A DNA stretch of 64,000 nucleotides from Benincasa hispida (lineage: Eukaryota > Streptophyta > Magnoliopsida > Cucurbitales > Cucurbitaceae). Both the position numbers and the translations under genes were made by a program. The stretch is from NCBI RefSeq assembly GCF_009727055.1, contig NC_052351.1, positions 61,027,744 through 61,091,743 on the forward strand, given 5' to 3'. A model generated the notes under the pieces. It had not been told where the DNA came from, ran no database searches, and saw only the letters and a program-made list of their open reading frames with translations. Shown piece after piece: positions 48,041-60,034 of this stretch; position 1 is the stretch's first letter; every line of letters starts with the position of its first letter.

Positions 48041-50030
48041 CCTGGAAACATCACTCACCCAATCAAAAGTGACAATCTCGAATCAGTCCATTTCACATTT
48101 CCAATAAGTTCATTCAGATTCAACTACTAATGACAAGAATCCAATAAAAGAATAAATGTGTGCAGAAAAGTATAATATTGCAAGTATATCTATTTAATGT
48201 ACTTCTAGAAATCATTGAATGAAACTAATACATAATAATATGAATCTATTCCTGTCATACATTACTGCTTTCCCAATACCCAATTCCCAATTCTCATATC
48301 CATGCTATTCATACCATTTTCAAACAAATTTCTATGAGGGCTTCAATGCAACAAATTACCATGGTATATCAATGTACATTTAATAAAATAAATCTCCATA
48401 TTTGTTAATCAGAAGATGCTCAAACATCAAACAACATTTACAGATACTTAACCCTCAGAAATTGGACATTTGCAGAATTAATTATCAACAGAAAATGTTT
48501 TTGACTTCACACCTTAGCATAAAGTTCAAATCCACAAAACAATATTTATTCGATCAAAACAAGAAAATTGAAGAACCGTGGCAGCAAGAAACAATAAGGT
48601 GGGTAATTATTAATTTTCTTACCCATTAAGGTCAGATTAAATTGTAAAATATCAGATGCAGCTATGTACTTCATGCATGATTTACAAATGCATGCCGACT
48701 TCCACCCAATTTTCTGGAATCCATCACAGCCTGTAGAAAAGTTAGAATCAGAAAATCTAAAAATCATGTAATGAGAATCAAGAAAAAGATTCTTGAGTAT
48801 TAACAAACCTATTAATCCCACGCCCCTTTGCAACTAAAGTCACCAGAATGGTCTGAAACCAAAACAAAAGAAAAGAAATAATCTCATTCATATTTGGATA
48901 TCACTTACAAGACTCATCTTTCATATCCCATTTCTCAACAACAACAAAAGACACCATTGGATGCATATGATCATCAGTTATTGTTATAAACTCTCAAGAC
49001 ATATGAAGAAAATGTGAAAAAGAAAATCCTAATCTAACTCTAAATCCATGCCTTGTTCAAATAACTTAAAGATTTTGGTCATCTTGTACACATTGTCCAT
49101 GATTCAAACTGGGCACAAATAATCCTCACATCCGAGTATCAAAGAAAAAGAATAAGAAAACTGAACTAAATTCGCTTAACACTGCTTGTTCTGCCCATTT
49201 TTCTTGCATATTTCATTGCTTGCTACACATATTTTCCATGCAATCAAAAAGAAAATTAATGTTCTCTCATCCAGAAACTCAGTACAAATAGAGATGAAAC
49301 AGTTGAAAGCAAAACTATAATGTAACTCCAAAAATCTATACTCAATTATCCATCAGACATCCACATATTCCCAGGAACCAAACAGAAAATAAACCGTTCT
49401 TCCATCTAGAAACTCAAAAGAGATACATAATGAATACCATAATACAACTTCCAAAATCTACATTTCACCGGTCCTGAAAATCCAACCGTCAAATACACTC
49501 ATTTTCCTAGAACCAAACAGAAAAAGCAAATTGTTCTTCCATCTAAGAACCCAATAACCATACAAAAACCAAAAAGACAAAATCAAAACCATAACTATTA
49601 ACCATTCCTGGGTTTCATGCTAAACAGAACAACAAAGACAAACAAACCCTTCTCCCATCTAAACACCCAATAACCATACAAAATCGGAGAAGAGAAGACC
49701 AAAGTCATAACCATTAATCATACTTGGGATTCATGCCAAACAGAAGAACAAACCATTCTCTCATCTAAGCACCCAGTAACCATACATTAAACATTCCTGG
49801 TATTCATGGGAAACAGAACAACAAACAAACCCTTCTCCCATCTAAGCATCCAATAGCCATACAAAGACGAAAAAGAGAAAATCAAAGTCAGAACTAAAAA
49901 TCATTGATGGGATTGATGCAGATTGAGCAGGAAATGAAAATGTAAGGGAAGTAAAAGAGAGAAATTACCCTGAACACTGGTTAAGGCATTCAGGGAGACG
50001 AACAGGAGAATGGGAGCGCGAGAGAAACCA
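48041..50030 (-). other. Probable 5'UTR introns of the PI 4-kinase gene
   Basis: Upstream of the start codon on the minus strand there are credible splice sites. A donor TCAGG|GTAATT lies at 49969, an acceptor TTCTACAG|G at 48730, a donor AATGG|GTAAGA at 48623, and an acceptor TTTCCAG|G at 48041. This suggests a first exon near 50000, a 108-bp second exon (48623-48730), and a third exon carrying the whole coding region. It is inferred from sequence only. Positions 49270-49900 contain diverged copies of a word like CCATCTAAGCACCCAATAACCATAC within the long intron. Confidence 0.5.
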
Positions 50031-51865
50031 GTTGGGTCACCGGCGAAATTCAGAAAGAGAGCCCTCCCGCTCCCCTTTGACCAGTATAAAAGAAGAAGAA
50101 ATTCCTCAACCCCAATGCAGTGCCCAAAAATCCCACAACCCGAGCCCCTTTATCTATCCCCATTTCCCACACTGTTTCTCCCCTCTTCCATCGCCTCCTT
50201 TTTTTGGCCATTTTCCAAATTTGGCCGAATTCAGACAGGTTGTTTTTGCTAAACTAAAACTGTCTATAACCAACTTCATAACCCTTCTTCCATTTTTTAT
50301 TTGTTTTTTTTTTTCCCTTTTGCTTTCTCTTCTCTCTGTCACCCGCTTCCTTCCCTGGCCGGAAGATCCGCTCTTCACAGAGCCTCTGTTTTTTGTTTTC
50401 GTTTTCGTTTCCGTTTCCCCCCTTTTCTTTCTTTACGTTGTTTTTTCTAAGTTAAAAATTCATAATGCCATTTTTTTAAAAAAAGAAAAAAAAAATGTTA
50501 TAAGATCATAAGATTTCTCAACCATTTGATATATATATNTATTATATATATAAATTTATAATAAAAGTAAGTTAAAGAGTTTAGGCTAGTAACCATTTGA
50601 TTTTTACTTTTTAAAATTAAGCATATTTTATTCACATTTCTTACTATGATTTGCATTTTTCTTAAGTAAAATAGTTGAATTTTTAGCCAAATTCGAAAAA
50701 CAAAAACAATTTTTTGAAAGCTACTTTTTTCCCTCAAAATTTGGCTTGATTTTTTAAACGATTGGTGAAAAGTAGATAACAAAAGAAAAAATTTGGAGGT
50801 AGAAGTGATGTTCATAGGCTTAATTTTCAAAAATAAAAAGGTTACTAAACGAGGCATTAATATTTACAGTTTAAATGTTACATATTATACTTATAGTTTG
50901 ATAATTTTTTTACAAAATATCTCTACCTTAGACATTTTATAAGGGGTTTATCAAATCACAGAAACGATTCATCAGATTTATCAAACTATAAGGACCAAAT
51001 TGTAGTATTAGAATTATATGGACTAAGTTTTAATTTTCTCTAAACTATGGAGACTAACAACTTCATTCATCTACTCGATTCTTTGAATCTTTAAAAATAT
51101 ATTCATCTATTCGACATAGAAGTGAGTTTTTTAAATAAAATAAAATAAAAGAACGATGCATTAAAATCAGGAAAGGTCTGAACACCAAGTCTCCTCACAA
51201 GAAGAGAAAAACGAACCAGGAACCGTAGAAGAATCCTAACATAAATCTTCGGAGAAGGAAGAAAAGGAATTAACAAAACAAACTCTATGATTACCACCAC
51301 GAGCAAAGTGGTTCATTAGACATAAAATTCAAATTGACAACTGAATATCAGTTTTAGGAAAAATTTAAATTTGTTAGAAACCTATGATATAAAATTTAAA
51401 AGTTCACATTTATTATGAGACATAAAACTGAAAAAGTAGAGATTAGTTAGACGCTTTTGAAAGTTTAAGGATTAAATAGATACAAAATCTCAAAAGTTTA
51501 TCGAATCAAATTTATAATTTAATATTTTTTAAATATCATTTTTTGTGTTTTAAGATTTTGTAATCAAATTTCGGATTTGATAATGTTTTGTAAATATTAG
51601 TGTACATTTCAAGTGTTGGGTAAGGTGATAATACTTTGGCACACTCTCTGCCAAGTGGGTTTTTCTTTTAGCTAATTGAGATATGCGATTTTCATGAAAA
51701 CAAGTCACTCTCCAAATTCCACGTTTTTATGAGAAAGATATCTTATAAGGAAAATTGCAAAACGACGGCGCTTGATGATGTAAGTGTACATCCGCCATAA
51801 CATCGGACATCGTCCACCATAATGTACATGATCGCCTACCACGACGTCAGCGATTGTCCATCTTT
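50031..51865. other. Promoter side of the PI 4-kinase gene and AT-rich intergenic DNA
   Basis: Positions 50031-50480 are C/T-rich on the plus strand (A/G-rich on the gene strand), as in many plant leader and promoter regions; no clear minus-strand TATA box was identified. 50481-51700 is AT-rich intergenic sequence with one N at 50539 in a TA repeat. Open frames at 50010-50511 overlap the leader and show no recognisable family. Confidence 0.5.
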
Positions 51866-52425
51866 TTTGCATGCACAATAATTTTGTTATTGTCGTATCT
51901 TTGTCGATACAATTCCGTTTTAACTAAATGATCACTCGATTTCATATATTTTTTTGTGTTTTTTTTTTATTATGCTCGTAAATTAAACAAAATGCTAAAT
52001 AATAATAGATATAGATAGTACTATAACATTTAAACTTAGATAAAATTTACTTTTAGAGTAATAAAGTCGAAGATTATTTAAGCTTTTTATTCAGTTTACA
52101 TGCATAGTTGGAAAGAACACAAAAAAAAACGTATGAAAATGAGTGGTCATTTAGCAAAAACTAAGTTGTATCGACGAAGATATGACCATAACAAAATTGC
52201 AAAACCAAAACTGAGTGATCACGTATGCTGATATAAACAATTGCGTACACTAATGTCAACGATCGTGTATGCTGATGTAAGCAATCACGTATGCTGATGT
52301 CAGCGATCGCATACTTTTCTGCACAAACAATAATTTTATTTTTCTCGTATCTTTGTCGATACAACTCCATTTTAACTAATTTGTCATTCTTGTCCTAGGA
52401 TTTTTTGTGTTCTTTCTAACCATAC
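51740..52425. repeat. Foldback-like repeat with three copies of a ~95-bp unit
   Basis: A unit of about 95 bp containing TCGTATCTTTGTCGATACAA occurs at 51879-51966 (plus), 52100-52200 (minus) and 52331-52425 (plus). The first two could form a hairpin with a loop of about 130 bp. Between the second and third is a run of four 22-bp repeats (GTATGCTGATGTAAGCAATC-like, 52223-52314). Similar GTCAGCGATTG words occur before the first unit (51770-51862). No coding sequence. It resembles a foldback element or MITE-derived repeat, but I cannot name a family or target site. Confidence 0.6.
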
Positions 52426-54587
52426 TTATAAAGGAAGCAAAATGTAAAAGCATCCTTAGTTTTAAATGACTTTGAATTTTCGTTTTGTTGTTGTTGGAAG
52501 AGAAAAACAAAAGAAACGTAGGTAATGCAAATGAAGAGGGCATTTAATATTGAAGGTAAAAGTGGTATTTCACATACCAAAAAGGTCAATAACAAACAAG
52601 TTTTTAAAAAAGAGGTCAATCATAAAAAAAAGTTTTTGATTTTTAAATCATTTTATACCATCTTCCATCTTGTAAAGTACCTTCTCTTTAGAAATAATCA
52701 TGGTTTTTTTTTATTTTCTTTTTTATAACAAATAGGGCATTTGGGCCGGGTCGAGTCGGGATAACATCTTTAAACTCAATTCTATTCAATAATTTAGAAC
52801 ATGTTCGGTAGAAAAATTTAGATTATGTTTTATGTTATTATACTTGTTCAATGAATATGCATTTGGTAGGTAGTCTGAATTTTGTTCTCGACAATTATTT
52901 TCAAATTCTATAATTCAAATCGTGCAAATACTGAAAACAACATTTTTATGTTTTTAATATACCTTGATTTTGAATTCGAAATTTCGGAATGCATAATTTT
53001 ATTAAAGATAAAAACAATAACAAATATAGTATTTGATGTTATAAACTTAATTATTTTTGTTAAATTAAAATATACATTAGATAATATATTATATATTATA
53101 TGATATTATAAAATAATAATTATACAAAAAAAATTAACATAAAACAAATTCATAAATTAATTAATAATAATTTATATTTAATCTAATATATAGTGAGTAA
53201 TTATAATTAATTTTATGATTTATAAATATATTTTTATACACGTTTTGAAAAATTATTTAAATTCAGATTTAATTTTTCAATCTACTACCAAACATTTATT
53301 TGTTTTCTTTGAATCCCTAGTTTTCAAAATTTGTTTTCAAATTATCTACTAAATAGATCCATAGTCACTTAACTTTTAATCATGTGTTTATTTGGTCTCT
53401 GATATTTTTTAAAAAATCGTTTAATAGATCTTTAAGTTTTCCATTGTATCTAATAGATTCCTAAAATTTTAATTTTGTGTCTAGTAGCTCCTTGACCTAT
53501 TCAATATTTTTAAAATTTATGGACTTAATAGACATAAAGTTGAAAGTTTAGAGTCGTAGACAGATAATTCAATTTCATATCTTATTTTTAGTTATCTTTT
53601 AAAATGTTCAAAAATGTCAATAACTTGTTAGACACAAAATTGAAAGTTCGACATTCTATTAGACATTTTTAAATTTCAAGACTTCTTTAACACAAAATTA
53701 AAAGCTCAAAAACCTTTTAAACACATACTTGAAAGTTCCATGGTTAAACTTGTAATTTAATTTATACAATATGATCTCTATTTGCTCAACTAAATTTTCA
53801 ATTAATGATGATAAATTTTATTAAATAATTCAAAAGTCCAAATATTTACTTAATGTGAATAAGAATGAGATAAAAACAAAAAACAACATTGGAAAAGTTT
53901 ACATTATGTTTTAAAAAAATCAAATAAAAAAGACGTGCATTATATATAATATATAATTCGACTTTGTATAATAATATTTGTTGGAATAGAAATTAAGTTT
54001 AAGTATCGAGTATGTTTGAATTGACTTTATGAAGGCTAAAATAATACTTAAAAGGTCATTCCAAATAAGTCTTAAGAAAAATTAAAATAGACATTCAATC
54101 CAAAAGGTCCTAAAATAAATTAAAATGAGGCATTTACCTATTTTTAGGAAATCTCATTTAGTAACATCAAACACCTTAATTACTATTTTAGTTTAAGATG
54201 CATGTTATAAATTCAATAAAATAACATTGAAGTGTGTCTTATGTTTAAAGAAAAAAACTCATTTTTTTGTTAGGTTGTTAGATGAAAATTTGGACTTGAA
54301 ACCGAATACATTGGAAGAATGTATGCACGAAACTCAGTTGGTGAGCGACAGGAACATGGCCCTGAAGTTGGCCTTAGCCGATCTGGGGGTAGTTGGGCCA
54401 GGCAAAAAGGAAGCCCAATATGTAATGAACTGTAACGAAAATTGTTATTGTCACACCGTTTCAAGTTATCAATGCAACATGTCATTTAAAGTTCCAAATT
54501 TCCATTCAACGTTAGGAATTTATACTTTAACGGTAGTTTTGAAACATGCAAGTTAAAGGCAATATCTAAGGCTTCGTTTGCTAAATG
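52426..54587. other. AT-rich intergenic DNA
   Basis: Very AT-rich, with no recognised gene. Positions 53350-53760 hold diverged copies of a phrase like TTAGACACAAAATTGAAAGTTC, also seen at 51400-51500; these look like a dispersed repeat. The open frame 54227-54556 (109 residues) has no recognisable family and no supporting signals. Confidence 0.5.
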
Positions 54588-54592
54588 TAAAG

Positions 54593-56128
54593 TGTTCACA
54601 CGAGGGTTTATAGAGAAACTTGGTTCATGGAATTTCAACTTTTGTATTTGTATTGACTTCAGTATAGCAAGTACAATTTCTAATATATATTATTTGATAC
54701 ATTTAAAATAAACTTTAATCTTTAAGTTGATTTATCTTCTTGGATGAACGGCCTTTTGGGCTTATTGATCTTCTTGAATGATCGACCTTTGGGTTTGTTG
54801 ATCTTCTTGAATGATCGGCCTTTGGTCTTGATGATCTTTTTGGATGATTGACCTTTGTGTCTATTGATCTTCTTGAATAATCGGTCTTTGGACTTGTTGA
54901 TTTTCTTGGATGATCGGCTTTTTGATCTTCTTGGATGATCGGCCTTTGGTCTCAATGATTTTCTTAGATGATTCACCTTTGGGTTTGTTGATCTTCTTGG
55001 ATAATCGGTCTTTGGACTTGTTGATCTTCTTGAATGATCGGCCTTTGAGCTTATTGATCTTCTTGGATGATCGACCTTTGGTCTCGATGATTTTCTTGAA
55101 TGATTCACCTTTGGGCTTGTTGATCTTCTTGGATGATCGACCTTTGGTCTCGATGATTTTCTTGGATGATTCACCTTTGGGCTTGTTGATCTTCTTGGAT
55201 GATCAGCCTTTGGGCTTGATGATCTTCTTAGATGATCGGCTTTTGGGCTTGATTATCTTCTTAGATGATCGGCCTTGGACTTGATGATCTTCTTGAATGA
55301 TCGGCCTTTGGGCTTGATGATCTTCTTAGATGATCGGCCTTGGGTTTGATAATCGGCCTTTGGGCTTGATATAATCGGCCTTTGGGCTTGATGATCTTCT
55401 TGGATGATCGGCCTTTGGGGTTGATGATCTTCTTGGATGATCAGCCTTTGGGCTGATGTTCTACTTAGATGATCAACTTTTTAGCTTGTTGATCTTCTTG
55501 GATGATTGGCCTTTGGGCTTAATGATCTTCTTGGATGATTAGTGTTCGCATGAGGCTTCTGGAGAAACTTGTTTCGTGGAGTTGAACTTGAGTTGGTGTT
55601 GATGTTGATGTTGATTTGATGTGATGTGGTTCGATCTCTTGTATTTGATCTTTTAATTCTCTGAATGTATACGCTTGATGTATAGAAGTGGAGAGTATGG
55701 ATGTTCTTGAGCTTGAAGTCTTAGAAGAATGCTTGTATCTTAGTGTGGTTAGAATGTTTCTATCTCCAAAGGACTTTCGTCTCTAAATGTGGTCAACTTC
55801 AAGAGTTTGGGCATGTCTAAGTGTGGTCAACTTCAGGAGTTTAGGCGTCTTTTGATTGTTAAGAGCTCCTCTATTTATAGAGTTCTCAGGTGGGCTTGGT
55901 TGGTCTATGGGCTTAGCCCTTGGGCCCAATTAGTTGGACTTGAGCTTAGTTGGTCCATAGGCCTGACCTTTGGGCCAAACACGTGGCGTCATCAGAATTT
56001 ATCTTCAACTTCAATTTGAGACACGTGTCTACTCCTAATTGGTCCAAAATTTGACGATTTGAAATTTTGTCATTAATTTAGTAAATAACGTTACAATTTG
56101 TTACCGGTTCAAAATTTCTCCTTCAACA
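54593..56128 (-). repeat. Solo LTR with internal 33-bp minisatellite, TSD TAAAG
   Basis: The 1536-bp segment has TG..CA ends on either strand (TGTTCAC at 54593, TTCAACA at 56128). TAAAG flanks both sides (54588-54592, 56129-56133). The minus orientation is preferred. TGTTGAAGGAGAAATTTTG would begin the LTR, and about 250 bp in there is TATAAATAG (55871-55880). Two CACGTG-containing G-box-like sites (about 55979 and 56022) would sit in U3. A word with GAGAAACTTG occurs at both ends of the minisatellite (54615 and 55561). No coding internal region remains. Confidence 0.75.
54722..55545. repeat. 33-bp minisatellite, about 25 units
   Basis: Units read like GATGATCTTCTTGGATGATC followed by GGCCTTTGGGCTT, with substitutions and a few truncated units near 55340-55460. 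Because 33 is a multiple of three, both strands have repetitive open frames (a basic Arg/Ser/Lys/Pro repeat on minus, a hydrophobic repeat on plus). They arise from the repeat and are not evidence of a gene. Confidence 0.9.
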
Positions 56129-56499
56129 TAAAGAATTGAGAAGAATCAAATATAAATTTTAAAAACACAAAAGTAACGAAAAACATTATCAAATCAAGGT
56201 TTAGGGATCAAATTTAATAGGTGCGCAAACCTTTGCCCAAAAAAAAAATATGGATAAAAAAGGTTCATGGATGTGATTGCGACATTTCATTTCATATTTT
56301 GGCGATGGTTATTATTTTCTTGCTTATTAAGGATTTTGTGTGAGTTTTATTCAAATCCCAACATTTCTTTCAACCATTTAAATGATCGGGCACATAATTT
56401 ATTCCAAAATTCATATATTATCCAATAGAATATTGACAAAAATGGATGTCGATAGATTTTTTTTGAAAAAATTATAAAATAAAAATTCATAAGAATAGG

Positions 56500-56761
56500 T
56501 ATATTGATATCACCTTAAGCATGTCATCTTACTCAGCTTACCTCGAGTTCATTGTATGGTTTAATATGTTTAAATGATGATTTTATAGGTATCAAGCAAA
56601 CGAAAGGTAGATTCAAGAGTTAGGATGAAAATCAAGCTTAAATGGAGCATTTGGAGCTAAAGCAAAGCATCTAGGTCAAAGAAAAAGTCAAAAAGACAAG
56701 TTTGCTCCAAAAGACCTAGTGTCGCAGTGCTAGGGAATTGTCGTTGAAGGCAGTTGCTGTG
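56500..56761 (+). repeat. Athila-type LTR, first part (interrupted)
   Basis: Sequence such as ATTTTATAGGTATCAAGCAAACG and AGTGTCGCAGTGCTAGG has the style of Athila/Tat LTRs. It is interrupted by the chromovirus at 56762 and resumes at 60539. The outer start near 56500 is a guess (TGATATCACC). Confidence 0.45.
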
Positions 56762-57245
56762 TGTAACGGTCATGCTTGTCCAGGGCCTGTTGCCCATGGC
56801 CGCATCCCAAACCAACCCCCTTCTAGCATACTTTCATATTCTGTATTGTATTAGTTTAGTTAGCTTGCTTTCTTTACATTTTCATGTAGTGAACACCTCG
56901 CGCTTTGCATATGCAAGGGCGCCAGTTGGCTTTTTGTTCAGAATGCACTATATGGGGATAAGACTAACCATCACTTCTCATACCCGAGTAGTACTCTATA
57001 AAGTCGTTGTTGTTGCTTATGTCTAGTCTACTAACAATTTTTTTCTTTATACACACTCTCAAATCTTCTTACGAAAACCTTTCTCTTAAACCGTTTCTAA
57101 AACGTTTTCCCTAAAACGGGGGGAGGTTGCAAGAGGCACTCGGTGTGCCATCGGCAGTCCGTATTCGAGTTGGCTGGCTGTTTCGTGAGCGGGAAAAAGT
57201 GCCGCACAATCGCTAAGAGAAGCTTCCGAAAGAGCGATTGTGACA
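56762..57245 (+). repeat. Left LTR of the chromovirus
   Basis: 484 bp. Contains CACTATATGGGGATAAG near 56946, and ends GCGATTGTGACA directly before the primer site. It pairs with 60035-60533. Confidence 0.92.
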
Positions 57246-57289
57246 GTTGGTATCAGAGCCAAGTTGCTTATAAAGGGAAGATCAGTGAT

Positions 57290-58497
57290 CATGTCGACGA
57301 CGAAGAACCTGAACAAGTCCCATGTGACAGATTGGTAGAGGTGGAAGAACAAATGCTCTACCTGAGAGAGGTCCGGATAATGTTCGTTTCCTTGAGACTC
57401 GGCTACAAGAAGTTGCCGAGAAAGCCGATGGATAGCGGTGGTAGGCCGCCTAGACGGATTACCGTCAGAGAATTGATGATGAGGGTAGAGACCCCGAGAC
57501 CAAACAGTACGGTCCGGCAGCTTGAACGAGGTGATAGCTCCTCGGGCTCTATTGCCCACATAGAGGAGCGTGTCGAAGAGCTGGACAGCTCCCAAAAAGC
57601 AATACTTCAGATGGTAACCGATTTATCTGAAGACTTTCGATCGCCCTGGATGTCGTCAGAGCCGGATAGTGGATGGTGAGTGCTAGGGTGAATTCACCAT
57701 CCGAGCGGTCGGGAACCAGCCCCACGGGGGAGCCATGGCAGTGAGTCGAATAAAATCCAGAACCGAAACCCTTCTGTGGGTGGGGGAAGCGAAGAGCCCT
57801 GGAAAATTTTATCTTCGACCTTGAGCAATACTTCAAGCGACGAACACAGTGACTAAAGAGTCGAAAGTCACAATAGCAACGATGCATCTAATTGAAGATG
57901 CGAAACTGTGGTGGAGATCACGATTTACAAACATACAGGAAGGACGTTGCACGATTGATACTTGGGATAGAATTGAAACAAGAGCTTCGTTCGCAATCCT
58001 TCCTGAAAATGTCGAGATCTTGGCTCGACGAAAACTCCGAGAGCTAAAGCAAACAGGTAACATCAGGGACTACGTAAAACAGTTTGCAGGACTCATGTTG
58101 GACATACGAGATATGTCTGAAAAAGACAAGATCTTTTGCTTTGTGGAGGGCTGAAACCGTGGGCGAAATCAAAACTATATGAACAGATGCACAGGATCTC
58201 GCCTCTGCCTATGCGGCAGCTGAACGGCTATACGACCTTAGCACTGACTCACAAGATGTGGGGAAGCAATCAACTTCCCAAATGGGGGAAACGAAATAGC
58301 CGTTCTAGTCCTCCCATACCTGGGGGAGGAGACAAGAACACAGGGGGGGGACCATAAAATCATCCCAAACGAGATCGGGACCAATTGGCGGGGCCGCCAC
58401 AACAGCATAACAATTAAAAATCGCCCCTGTCTTGTTTCATATGTAGAGGCCACACGGGCGCAGAGTGTCCAAATCAAACTGCGTTCAGTGCTTTTCA
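57290..58497 (+). pseudogene. Chromovirus gag, frameshifted
   Basis: Starts with ATG at about 57290 and changes frame several times. Readable parts are EVEEQMLYLREV, the Gly/Ser-rich RGDSSSGSIAHIEERV with ELDSSQKAILQM, and the capsid core DAKLWWRSRFTNIQEGRCTI and EYVKQFAGLML-like sequence at 57895-58110. A zinc knuckle at 58428-58466 reads CFICRGHTGAEC, one residue shorter before the His than the usual spacing. Gag would form the particle and bind element RNA. At least four frameshifts are needed to read it, many at homopolymers, so some may be assembly errors. Confidence 0.85.
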
Positions 58498-58639
58498 AGC
58501 ACATTAGCCTCTACACCTCCGAAGACGAGGCTGAACTAGAGGAGACGGTAACCGAGCCAGCGGCAGAAATTGAGAATCCCAGGATGGGAGCATTGACATT
58601 CCTATCTGCACTCCAGAAGAATATGGGAAGGGACGGAGC

Positions 58640-58960
58640 CACTAAGGAAAGGTCTCATGTATGTGGACGCTTGGGTCAACCAAAGATATGGCCAAAACCA
58701 CTAGGTTGACTCTGGGGCTACCCATAACTTCATGGCTGAGACGGAAGCTCGCCGCCTGAACTTGAATTTGGAAAGAGATGCAGGGAGGATGAAGCTGTGA
58801 ATTCCGCAGCCTACGATTACGAGGATAGCGAAGAGAACTCGGTAAAGTTAGGAGACTGGAGAAGGGCTTCGTTGACTTCGTGATTGTCAAGATGGATGAT
58901 TTCGATGTGGTACTGGGGATGGAATTCCTACTTGACATAAAGTCATCCAGTGCCCCTCGC
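58640..58960 (+). pseudogene. Chromovirus aspartic protease remnant
   Basis: At 58704-58770 the sequence reads VDSGATHNFMAETEARRL, containing the D-S-G-A-T active-site motif of retropepsins. The later block VDFVIVKMDDFDVVLGMEFL is at 58870-58935, the usual end of the fold. The frame shifts near 58690, 58800 and 58850. The catalytic motif itself is intact. Confidence 0.85.
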
Positions 58961-59039
58961 CAAATGCTTAGTCATTACCGGATCTTCACCGACCGTAAGT
59001 CCAAGCCAGTATCAAAGCGGCAAATGGAGTGAGAATGAT

Positions 59040-59288
59040 CTCAGCCCTCCAATTGAAGAGGGGCCTGGCCCACGACGAACCACGTTCATGGCCATCCCGA
59101 TAGAATCGGTTGAGTCCACTGAAGAGGATATCCCTCAAGACGTCCTATTTGTCTCGGAGAGTATCGGGACGTCATGCCAAAAAGCCTGCCCAAGTCCTTA
59201 CCCCCACGAAGGGGGATTGACCGTGAGATTGAGTTGTTGCCAGGGCAAAACCGCCTGCAAAAATGCATATCGGATGGTCCCGCCATAA
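59040..59288 (+). pseudogene. Chromovirus RT N-terminal fragment
   Basis: Reads RTTFMAIPIESVE and EEDIPQDVLFV, then after small shifts sequence matching the leader of RT (KACPSPYP.. and KNAYRMVPP at about 59262-59286). It stops just before the first catalytic block. The deletion to the integrase fragment at about 59320 removes RT, RNase H and most of integrase. Confidence 0.75.
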
Positions 59289-59319
59289 TTGGTTGAGCGT
59301 CAGAAACAGTCAGACGAGT

Positions 59320-60015
59320 TTTAGATATGGCTCAGTTCAGCTTCAATAGCCAGCAGAGTTCGCGACCCGGAAAAACGCCCTTCGAAGTGTGCGGCAGGCA
59401 GCCATCAGGCCACACTTGGTGGACCACCCTTATGCAGGCAAAAGTCCTCAGGCACATAACTACACTAAAGAGTGGAGCAAACCTCTGAGATAGCTCGCGC
59501 TTACCTAGAAGAAGCATCGAGGAGGATGAAGAAGTGGGCTGGTAAGAAGCGGAGGGCCCTTGAGTTTCAAGCTGGGACAAGGTTGACAAGCTACGACCGG
59601 AACAGTTTCTTTTCCGAAGTCAGAGAGACCAACGGCTAGAAGGAAATATGAAGGTCCAGTGAGGTAATTGAGAAGGTCGGGAGAACCTCATATAGGGTTC
59701 AGTTACTTCATGGATGAAGATTCATCCTGTCGTCATCTGAGTACTGAAGCCCTACTCATCCGATCTCGAGGATGAACAGAGAAACATGCTAAGGCGCCCA
59801 CCGGTCACGATGAAGAGTTCTACTGAGAAAAAAGTTGCACAAATCCTGGATAAACGTACGCGCCGTATGGAAGACCCGATGAGACTGACACGAAGTTCTT
59901 AGTGAAATGGAAGGATCTCCCCGACGAAGAGATCAGTGGGGAGCGGGCCGAAGACTTGAAGAATGCAGCTTCAGCCATCGCAGGTTTTGAAACAAGTCGT
60001 TGACGGGAACGTCAA
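59320..60015 (+). pseudogene. Chromovirus integrase C-terminus and chromodomain
   Basis: Begins MAQFSFNSQQSSRPGKTPFEV (59323), the end of the integrase core, and continues through the GPY-type region with frameshifts (KRRALEFQAGTRL-like at 59540-59585, WMKIHPV-like at 59712-59735). The chromodomain at 59890-59990 reads FLVKWKDLPDEEISGERAEDL; the Trp usual in the SWE position is Gly here. It would tether integration to chromatin. The pieces are in order, but the frame is broken. Confidence 0.85.
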
Positions 60016-60034
60016 CCAATTAAGTGGGGGAGAA

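Noticed and set aside
50083..50091. Plus-strand TATAAAAG as a promoter
   Set aside because: It points away from the kinase gene, and no plus-strand gene follows within several kilobases.
50010..50511. Overlapping plus-strand open frames of 80 and 159 residues
   Set aside because: They lie over the pyrimidine-rich leader and promoter region of the kinase gene, are low-complexity Pro/Ser/Phe-rich and show no family signature.
54722..55545. Regularly repeated array that could be taken for a CRISPR array or a repeat protein gene
   Set aside because: Repeats are contiguous 33-bp units without unique spacers, in plant DNA inside an LTR. Open frames on both strands exist only because 33 is divisible by three.
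57086..57595. 169-residue minus-strand open frame
   Set aside because: It is the antisense shadow of the chromovirus LTR end and gag. The plus strand carries the LTR, primer site and recognisable gag motifs.
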